Source of the DNA: Oncomelania hupensis
Lineage: Eukaryota; Mollusca; Gastropoda; Littorinimorpha; Pomatiopsidae
NCBI GenBank assembly: GCA_036898135.1
Contig: CM072513.1
Location: forward strand, 90,648,268 to 90,712,267
Reading direction: 5' to 3'
DNA: 64,000 nt
Positions 56,170-64,000 of the stretch are shown in pieces. The notes under the pieces are model-generated. The model saw only the letters and a list, made by a program, of their open reading frames with translations, had not been told where the DNA came from and searched no databases. The first letter of the stretch is position 1; every line of letters begins with the position of its first letter. The position numbers were made by a program, and so were the translations under genes.

Positions 56170-56450
56170 CCCTTTCTATTGGGAAACTCTGGGGAAGGTG
56201 TAGTCGCAGCCAGTGGCGCGGCCAAACCCAACTTATCTAACATTATTTTGTGATTTTTGAAATTTTGCTGGGGGAGCAAACCGGAAAAAAAAAACCGAGA
56301 CGTTGCCCGAGTCAAAAGTAAATAATATTTGGAGAAACATAACGCCCAGATGCTGGATCGAACCCACACCTGTCAGGCGCCATTGGTTTTAGCTTGTGGA
56401 TAACACAAGTTAGTCCCGCCTTAGCCTACTTGGCCACAACGCTCGAAAGT
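56170..56450 (-). mobile_element. tRNA(Leu/Ser)-like SINE
   Basis: On the minus strand from about 56447 it has GTGGCCAAGTAGGCTAAGGC (class II tRNA A-box region), a long middle, then GTGGGTTCGATCC (B-box). The body extends toward 56170. The long spacing suits a class II tRNA ancestor. The acceptor stem is not intact. Confidence 0.5.
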
Positions 56451-56729
56451 CTTTTCACAAAAAGACAATCAACATCTGTTCAGAATGCACAAAAAAAAAA
56501 AAGGAAATAAAATTAAAGAGACATAATTTCCAAACTAGTCTGCGCGCTAGAATTTTTTGGTGGCTTCATGAACGAGTCTTTAGGGCCTTCACCATTGTAG
56601 AGAACAAAGTACCAAGTAGTATGTATGAGTGTAGTGACTGTCAATGCTTTGTGTGCGATGCTGCTTTGCTTCTTCTCTCCCTTGGCTGCAAACAATCATC
56701 AGCCGTCCTGTAACTCTGTCACAAAGTGA

Positions 56730-56980
56730 CATTTACGTCTGAAGCAAAGATGATGCTGTACACTGAAGCCAACAGCTGCTCAATACTGAAGCATAGATGA
56801 TACTCAATACTGAAGCACACAGCTGTTGAACACAGACTCAAAGGTGATACTCAATACTGAAGCACACAGCTGTTGAACACAGAAGCAAAGATGATGCTCA
56901 ATACAGAAGCAAAGCTAATACTCACTACTAAAGCAAAGATGATAATACTGAAGCAAAGATGATGTTCAATACAACATATC
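56730..56980. repeat. ACTGAAGCA-type minisatellite
   Basis: Irregular tandem copies of a sequence like AATACTGAAGCAAAGATGAT, grading into the larger satellite on its right. Confidence 0.7.
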
Positions 56981-56989
56981 TGAATAACT

Positions 56990-59600
56990 AGGTATAATGC
57001 ATTATAACTATGTGACTCAGGATTATATCTGCGTAATTCAGTATTGTATCTGTGTAATTCAGTATTGTATCTGTGTAATTCAGTATTGTATCTGTGTAAT
57101 TCAGTATTGTATCTGTGTAATTCAGTAATTCAGTATTGTATCTGTGTAATTCAGTATTGTATCTGTGTAATTCAGAATTAAATCTGTGTAGCTCAGTATT
57201 AGATCTGTGTAACTCAGTATTAGATCTGTGTGACTCAGAATTAGACCTGTATAACTCAGTATGATGTAGCTCAGTATTAGATCTGTGTAACTCAATATTA
57301 GATCTGTGTGACTCAGAATTAGACCTGTATAACTCAGAATGATATCTATAAAACAAAGTATTTGATATGTGTAATTCAGCATTAAATCTGTATAACTAAG
57401 TATTATATCTGTCTAACTCAGTAAAAGACCTGTGTAACTCAGACCTGTGTAATTCAGTATAATATCTGTGTAACTCAGTATTATATCTGTGTAACACAGT
57501 ACTATATTTGTGTAATTCAGTATTATATCTGTGTAACTCAGTATTATATATGTGTAACTCAGTATTATATATGTGTAACTCAGTATTATATTTGTGTAAT
57601 TCAGTATTATGTTATGTGTAACTCAGTAATCTATATTTGTAACTCAGCATTATATCTGTGTAACTCAGTATTAAATCTGTGTAACTCATTATATGTGTAA
57701 CTCAGTATTATTTATGTGTAATTCAGTATTATATTTGTGTAATTTAGTATTATATATGTGTAACTCAGTATTATATATTTGTACCTCAGAATTATATCTG
57801 TCTAACTCAGTATTATAATTGTGTAATTCAGTATTATATATGTGTAACTCAGTATTATATTTGTATAATTCAGTATTATATCTGTGTAACTCAGTATATC
57901 TGTGTAACTCAATATTATATTTGTGTAATTCAGTAGTATATATGTGTAACCCGGTATTATATCAGTGTAACCCAGTATTATATTTGTGCAATTCAGTATT
58001 ATATATGTGTAACTCAGTATTATATCTGTGTAACACAGTATTTAATTTGCGTAACTCAGTATTATATATGTGTAATTCAGTATTATATATGTGTAACTCA
58101 GTATTATATCTGTGTAACTCAGTATTATATCTGTGCAACTCAGTATTCTATCTGTGTAACTCGGTATTATATATGTGTAACTCAGTATTATATATGTGTA
58201 ACTCAGTATTATATTTGTGTAACTCAGTATTATATCTACGTAACTCAGTATTATATCTGTATAATTCAGTATTATATCTGTGTAACTCGGGATTATATTT
58301 GTGTAACTCAGTATTATATATGTGTAACTCAGTATTATATTTGTGTAATTCAGTATTATGTTATGTGTAACTCAGTAATCTATATTTGTAACTCAGCATT
58401 ATATCTGTGTAACTCAGTATTAAATCTGTGTAACTCATTATATGTGTAACTCAGTATTATTTATGTGTAATTCAGTATTATATTTGTGTAATTTAGTATT
58501 ATATATGTGTAACTCAGTATTATATTTGTATAATTCAGTATTATATCTGTGTAACTCAGTATATCTGTGTAACTCAATATTATATTTGTGTAATTCAGTA
58601 GTATATATGTGTAACCCGGTATTATATCAGTGTAACCCAGTATTATATTTGTGCAATTCAGTATTATATATGTGTAACTCAGTATTATATCTGTGTAACA
58701 CAGTATTTAATTTGCGTAACTCAGTATTATATATGTGTAATTCAGTATTATATATGTGTAACTCAGTATTATATCTGTGTAACTCAGTATTATATCTGTG
58801 CAACTCAGTATTCTATCTGTGTAACTCGGTATTATATATGTGTAAGTCAGTATTATATATGTGTAACTCAGTATTATATTTGTGTAACTCAGTATTATAT
58901 CTATGTAACTCAGTATTATATCTGTATAATTCAGTATTATATCTGTGTAACTCGGGATTATATTTGTGTAACTCAGTATTATATATGCATAACTCAGTAT
59001 TATATCTGCGTGACTCACCATTATCTGTATAAGTCAGTATTATATATGTATAACTGAACATTATATTTGTGTAACTCGGTACTATATCTATGTAACTCCA
59101 TATTATATCTGTACAACTCCATATTATATCTGTGTAACTCAATATTATATTGTAAATCAAACTTATATATGTGTAACACAGTATTTTATCTGTGTGACTC
59201 TGTATTATGTCTGTATAACTCAGTATTATATCTGTGTGAATCTGATTCAATGTTATATCTGTGTGACTCAGTATTATATTTATGCATTATATATGAGTAA
59301 CATTATTATAGTTGTATAACTCAGTATTATATCTGTATAACTCTGTATATTTGTGAAGCATTTTATGTTTGAATTGCGCTATACAAAATAAATTATTATT
59401 ATTATTATATGTCTGCATGACTCAGTATTATATTTGTGTAAATCTGCGTAACTCTGTATTATAGCTGTGTAACTCAGTACTATATCTGGTAACTCTATAT
59501 TGTCTGTATATTTCAGTATTATACCTGTGTAACTTGTGTTATCTGTTTATCTCAGTATTATATTTGTGTAACATGGTAATATCTGTGCAACTCAGTACTA
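56990..59600. repeat. 21-bp satellite, 2.6 kb, with higher-order duplication
   Basis: Unit TATTATATCTGTGTAACTCAG with many variants. A large block is duplicated in tandem: the variant CAGTATTATGTTATGTG begins at 57602 and again at 58351 (period 749 bp), and the following variants repeat in the same order. Long Cys/Asn/Ser/Val/Leu/Tyr open frames here are artefacts of the 21-bp period. Confidence 0.95.
59355..59412 (+). mobile_element. Retroposon tail (short)
   Basis: TTGAATTGCGCTATACAAAA then TAAATTATTATTATTAT, a tail type common at the 3' ends of invertebrate SINEs and LINEs. It is embedded in the satellite. Confidence 0.55.
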
Positions 59601-59603
59601 TAT

Positions 59604-59668
59604 CAAATCCATGTTAGAATTTCTCCTTGGAGATAATAAAGTTTTCTGAATCTGAATCTGAATCTGAA
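59604..59668 (+). mobile_element. LINE tail with (TGAATC)n
   Basis: TTTCTCCTTGGAGATAATAA then AGTTTTCTGAATCTGAATCT. Only the last about 65 bp of an element remain, at the right edge of the satellite. Confidence 0.65.
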
Positions 59669-59839
59669 TATCAAGTATTATAACAACAAAGCAACAAAGA
59701 CTGATTGCTGAAACATCCCTTGAACAGCAAGAATACCAAACCAGCTGTGCACAGCAGGCATAAATAGCTTGCAGGCGCACACCACAAGCATTTCTACACA
59801 TGCAGCCAACTACAGGTGACAAATACATCCTTATAACAT

Positions 59840-60177
59840 CTGCATAATAATAATTTAAAAAATAATAATAATAATAAAAAAATTTAAAACAAAAAATTAA
59901 AAATTTAAAAATTTAAAAAAAAATAAAAAAAAATAATAATAAAAAAATAATAATAATATTTTACATTTATCAACACTTGGGATTTTGAATTCCTTTTCCA
60001 TGAAATTTTTATTTTTTTAAGATCTTAAGAAAGCAATAAAGAGTTGTTGCTTTTTGCCACACACTCACACCTCTCCAAATCCCCAACCTTTCTCTATTCC
60101 CAGCGTTTGATTTAACGGCAAGCGATAGCTATGATGCTGGAGAAAATTGCACCTTGTACCCCAAAGCCCCCACTCAC
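59840..60177. other. Intron; A/T low complexity
   Basis: (AAT)n- and poly-A-rich to about 59960, then a pyrimidine-rich stretch. No other feature. Confidence 0.5.
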
Positions 60178-60672
60178 ATTGTCATCCAGTTTTGAGGTGT
60201 CCAGCACCACGTCAGGAGCTTTGGACTTTTTGCGGTTGAACATGAGTAGCGTCTCCATCTTGCTCCGTCCATCGCCGTTCATGTGGTGTGAGCGCGTGGA
60301 TTTGCGGCTGCTGCGACTGGTATGGCTCTGCTGCGAAGCCACGCTGCTCCGCCGTGAGCCTGACCGGCGGATCGCCAGGGGGTGGTGGTACAGACTGAGG
60401 TTGGCAAAGCTGAAGCGGCGCCCGTTGGACACGGCAGACTTGGGCAGGAACGGGGAGTTGCATAGATCTTCGGAGGACGGGGTTACGGCTGCAGAGTCGT
60501 CGGCAAAGGGCAGCGGGAGGGCCTCGATGTTGTGGTGGTTGACCAGCGGCTGTCGGTCGTTTATCCCATGCAGCAAGTGCCGCTTGTCCTTCTTCCAGCT
60601 GAACTGGGCCGCTGATCCCCGCGACCCCTGCCGCCGAGGGATGTAGGGTGAAGCCGGCAGCGACAGGCTGTC
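60178..60672 (-). CDS. Nav1 exon: I-II cytoplasmic linker, large
   Basis: 495 bp, 165 codons, phase 0 at both ends. Begins DSLSLPASPYIPRRQGSRGS and contains NDRQPLV and LPFADDSAAVTPSSEDL, motifs conserved in invertebrate sodium channel linkers. It has several basic-Ser clusters (RRSGSRRSSV) that look like kinase sites. Cytoplasmic and regulatory. GTGAGT donor. Confidence 0.95.
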
Positions 60673-61330
60673 CTGTAAGAGAAGGTGCAGAGACACAAAG
60701 GCCAGTGTAAGCAAACATGGCAAGCACATGCAGCCAGCTTTACTAAGTACATTAACATTTACGTCAGACAACCTGTCTCCTTAATGTCACTTCCCTCCCT
60801 TGCTCTCCATAATGCCCATAGTACCTACCTCCTAGGCAATCCCAAACAATTTTTTTTAAATTGTTCAGTTTTATTATTTTAAACAAACAAATATTTATTT
60901 ATTTTTCTAAACTTTCACAATATAGTTTGTCCGTCAGTCAGGTTGCTTTTGCAACTGAGAACGGAACTGAGAATCTACAGCACTCAAATCAGAACTTTCA
61001 ACTCCGCCCCTTTCTACCCCGCCTCTCAGTCTCTGTCAAGAACACTGGTGTCCTGGATAACAAAACTGCCTAATATACCCACAATTGTGCAGTAAGCTCA
61101 ATCCCAAGTCAAAGTCAACGAGGTAGCTCTCCCAAAAGCAGCTAAAACAAAGAAAGCTTGTTTCTTTATAGTGCCAGGGGTGGTCAAAGTGCATGGACTA
61201 CTGACATTAAGGGAGGATGTTGCACATTTACATTACAACTCTTACACAACACCCTACAAGCACACATTGCCAGGACACCAGTAGTAAGCAGGATCTAAGC
61301 CTAAGTACACGTTCCTACTCATCAAAACAT
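60673..61330. other. Intron, nothing recognised
   Basis: Mixed sequence without exon, tail or repeat structure noted. Confidence 0.4.
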
Positions 61331-61725
61331 TTACCTGCATTTTACGGACTACAAGGAGACACACAATATAATATGCACAACCCCTCCATACCCTCCTTTC
61401 CCCCCTTCCACTGCAGATAAATTTTAAAAAATCCAATTTTAATTATATACGTGAGGTTTAGCATTTTATAATATTATAAGATGCACAAGAAAATGGCACA
61501 CACATTGAAATACGCGATCTATTCCTGTACCATCAAATGCGAGTTGTTTGGAAGTTTGTTTTGTGATAATGCGTGCCTTGAATGTGAATTATTTGTTGTT
61601 TAAACTAGTATGAATCATGACGTCGTTCGGACAAAAGTTTAGCCACAAATTAGGCCCAAGGTATTATAAAACACACGGGACAAAAGTGTCACCTTCTAGT
61701 CCCCAAAGTACAACAGCTATATGCT
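61331..61725. mobile_element. MITE-like element
   Basis: Left end TTTTACGGACTACAAGGAGA and right end (reverse complement) TACTTTGGGGACTAGAAGGTG form imperfect inverted repeats. The interior shares TTAGCCACAAATTAGGC with 28125-28256. Non-coding. The superfamily is unclear. Confidence 0.45.
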
Positions 61726-62457
61726 GGCATTCTTAACTGTTCAACTGAGTTCAAGTACGTTAACTTGGACATTAAAATCGTTAAACGGCTAACCATTACT
61801 GTTGCTCCCAGCTCATGTATGCGTGTTTAACTTAGATACTAGACCATGAAACAACTAAAGGCTGTTGCTTCACATCTGTTACAATAACTTGCATCATTCC
61901 CACAGAATACAAATACAAGTCTACTGACTAAGAACTGGGGACCCTTTTATCTGTCAATACTTTGGGTTTTTTATTCACATTCTTTACTAAGACCATTCCA
62001 CCTTCACCACAGAGGTGCTGCAACTTTACCTACGCTAAGAATTTATCATACAGTGATATCACTGCTTCTTTTCAAACTCAAGCCACTACTATTTGTTATT
62101 TAAAATGTAAAAAAAACAACAACACCATTTTATAAATGTTACTAACAGTGCACAATACTAGAATACAGTCACCTTGCCCACTCTATTTAGAATTAATTAT
62201 ATTTCATTATTAATTTCACAGCCTTATTCACACTATATAACTTAATCTTAGCCATGCTGTTTAACAGTAGTATAGTTACTACCAATAACCTTAACCATGC
62301 TATTTAACAAAGAATGAACATTGAGGTTTAACGTCTACACCCACCATTGGCGATATGGCAGACGCATCCCAGGCAAAGAGGGGTAGGGACCTGAATCAAC
62401 TCTGAACCACCAAAGCAATCATACTGCTAAAATGGACAGTAGAAATGGCCACATTAT
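61726..62457. other. Intron, nothing recognised
   Basis: AT-rich. No feature recognised. Confidence 0.4.
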
Positions 62458-62540
62458 ATATTGCCCACCACGGGATTCGAACCTGGGTCATCGGTGTGCC
62501 AGGCGAAGGCTCTACCAATTGAGCTACGGCGGTGGGCCAA
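62458..62540 (-). repeat. tRNA-like sequence
   Basis: Minus strand: GCCCACCGCCG, TAGCTCAATTGGTAGAGC (A-box and D-arm), a stretch with CTGGCAC, then AGGTTCGAATCCC (B-box) and GTGGTGGGC. The outer GCCCACC/GGTGGGC pair, but the stem does not sit at the correct distance from the D-arm and the T-arm is imperfect. A tRNA-derived repeat or pseudogene is more likely than a working tRNA gene. Confidence 0.5.
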
Positions 62541-62639
62541 TTTAACAATATTATCATCAATACCAATAACCTTTGTCATGCTATTTAACAGAAGTGTAAT
62601 TACAACCAATAACCTATTTAGCGCTTGCTGTTTACTTAC

Positions 62640-62756
62640 CCGCTTGTTCATGTTAGGTTTGAGTCCGGAGCCTGCACTTCCAATGGAGTCTTTCTCTTCT
62701 GCTACTGACGGGCTGTGACTTCGCGTCATCATGCTCAGCTTTTCTTCCTCTTGTTG
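62640..62756 (-). CDS. Nav1 exon: I-II linker, duplicate exon B
   Basis: 117 bp, 39 codons, phase 0 at both ends, CAG acceptor, GTAAGT donor. Begins QQEEEKLSMMTRSHSPSVAE and ends SGLKPNMNKR. Its first about 20 codons match those of the exon at 63064-63159. In phase with the 60178 exon. Confidence 0.88.
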
Positions 62757-63063
62757 CTGAAAATGGGGAACAAAAAAAAGAAGAAGAAATCAATGTTCAA
62801 ATGAACAAAGCAACCCTTTCCATCTGCATGGAGATAATTCTGGAATCCATCAAGTCTTCTTATCCTCATCTGGCTTAATGCTCGTTTTCTGGTTCCTGAA
62901 ACTGAATGCGTTAATGAAAAAAAGATAAACTAAAACACACACGTCAACTAACTAATACATGCACATGCATAACTTTTTTTTGTTTAAAGAAAGAAGAAGT
63001 ATAAATGAAAATAAATAATGTGAAAGGAATGAATAAAATAACATAAAATGACAGACTGCTTAC

Positions 63064-63159
63064 AGTTAATTCTCTTTCTTCTAGGTTGGGGTCATATTCA
63101 GATGCCAGTGACAGACTGTGACTTCTCATCATCATTTCAATCTTCTCCTCTTCTTGTTG
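63064..63159 (-). CDS. Nav1 exon: I-II linker, duplicate exon A
   Basis: 96 bp, 32 codons, phase 0 at both ends, CAG acceptor, GTAAGC donor. Begins QQEEEKIEMMMRSHSLSLAS and ends NLEERELT. It is the first exon of the gene visible in this window. Because both duplicates are 0/0 phase, either, both or neither can be included without changing frame. Confidence 0.88.
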
Positions 63160-63185
63160 CTGCAAATGAGAACAACAAGGGTCAC

Positions 63186-63370
63186 CACACACGAAGGCAA
63201 CATCTCAATACACTACAGCCACTGGGAATCTGGGCTTGCTACCTCTGTCAAAACCACACACGAAGGCAACATCCCCATACACTACAGCAACTGGCCTTGC
63301 TATCTCTGTCAAACCACACACCACAGGCAACATCCCAATATACTACAGCCACTAGGGACCTATCTCTGTC
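63186..63370. repeat. About 66-bp tandem repeat, three copies
   Basis: Units containing ACACGAAGGCAACATC, then ATACACTACAGC, then CTATCTCTGTCAAA, with drift. It lies just upstream of exon A. Confidence 0.8.
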
Positions 63371-63474
63371 AGTATCCTCATTGTCTATGCAGGACATACG
63401 TGTTAACCCCATTGACAGCACTGTTGATGTTCACCGTGTATGTTCACAAATCTGTCGCCTGAACTTATGCCAAA

Positions 63475-63690
63475 CATCCATACACAACCTACCGTCCTCT
63501 GTGCCTAGAATATCAGCTCCTACTTTTCTGTGCCTAAAATTCAATTCAATTCAACACATCTTTATTACCAAAGGAATGGAAATATTGTACAAATGCCAGC
63601 ACCTACTGTCGTCCGGTACTTAGAATCTCAGCGCCTACTGTCCTCTGTGCCTAGAATCTCAGCACTTACTGTCCTCTGTGCCAAACGTAT
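63475..63690. repeat. CCTACTGTCCTCTGTGCCTAGAATCTCAG-type repeat with LINE tail
   Basis: Several about 30-bp units. A minus-strand (TTGAA)n LINE end (63538-63597), like that at 47839, is inserted between units. Confidence 0.7.
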
Positions 63691-63854
63691 CAGAAAGACT
63701 GAATTTAAAAATAAAATCTTCTTCAGGCTGAGGAAACAAACTTAGTCACAAACTTTTTTTCTTCTGTTTGTGTGCATTTGAGTTGCATTTCGTTGCAATT
63801 ACAGTTAACAATATTGTTTAAACTGTTGTGCGTGTTTTAACAACATCCCCACTA

Positions 63855-64000
63855 TTTCTCTCTCACTCTCTTTCTCTCTCTCTCACTCTCTTCCTCTCAC
63901 TCTCTTTCTCTCTCTCACTCTCTTTTTTCTCTCTCTCACTCTCTCTTTCACTCTCTTTCTCTCTCAATCTCTCTTTCTCTCTCTTCACTCTCTTTCTCTC
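63855..64000. repeat. CT-rich simple repeat
   Basis: CTCTCT with CA and TTT interruptions up to the window edge. Confidence 0.9.

Noticed and set aside
57819..59032. Open frames of 183 and 196 codons with repeated CNSVLY
   Set aside because: Artefact of a 21-bp (seven-codon) satellite unit; the opposite strand is open as well.
52035..59600. CRISPR-like regular repeats
   Set aside because: Units are directly tandem without unique spacers, there are no cas genes, and the DNA is eukaryotic.
62458..62540. Functional tRNA gene
   Set aside because: A- and B-boxes are present, but the acceptor and T stems do not fit the standard cloverleaf spacing.

Overview
The window is animal nuclear DNA, most likely from a mollusc or another lophotrochozoan. 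I infer this from an intron-rich voltage-gated sodium channel gene, abundant microsatellites and satellites, tRNA- and 5S-like SINEs, LINEs, DNA-transposon relics, and one assembly gap of 500 Ns. The exact taxon cannot be read from the sequence. There is no bacterial gene organisation and no CRISPR array.

Host gene: 18 exons of one Nav1-type sodium channel lie on the minus strand between 63159 and 27978. They run 5' to 3' from the domain I-II linker through all of domain II, the II-III linker and domain III as far as the domain III selectivity filter. All splice sites used are AG/GT, and the phases join at every junction except one (41628 to 40564). The filter residues visible are Glu in domain II and Lys in domain III, as in Nav1 channels. 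The 5' exons (domain I) lie beyond the right edge. The 3' exons (S6 of domain III, domain IV) were not found in the left 28 kb and probably lie beyond the left edge. Two exons in the I-II linker (63064-63159 and 62640-62756) are tandem duplicates of each other.

The left part (4490-19455) is a nearly complete Maverick/Polinton, a virus-like giant transposon with terminal inverted repeats of about 110 bp. It carries a protein-primed family B DNA polymerase, a DD(34)E integrase, an FtsK/HerA-type packaging ATPase, a probable double jelly-roll major capsid protein and nine further genes. Three of the thirteen genes are intact. The other ten carry about 16 single frame breaks, while every catalytic motif is still present. 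If the channel gene continues to the left, the element sits in one of its introns.

The rest is repeat-rich. There is a LINE family with a (GGATA)n tail in five copies, one with an intact RT frame and a 13-bp target duplication. Others are a 1.67-kb solo LTR with a 5-bp duplication, a 1.32-kb DNA transposon with a 6-bp duplication that carries a duplicated host-like exon, and pogo/Tigger, mariner and piggyBac-like relics. There is also a SINE with 5S rRNA-like internal sequence, a 2.9-kb 20/27-bp satellite interrupted by a retroposon, and a 2.6-kb 21-bp satellite with a 749-bp higher-order duplication.
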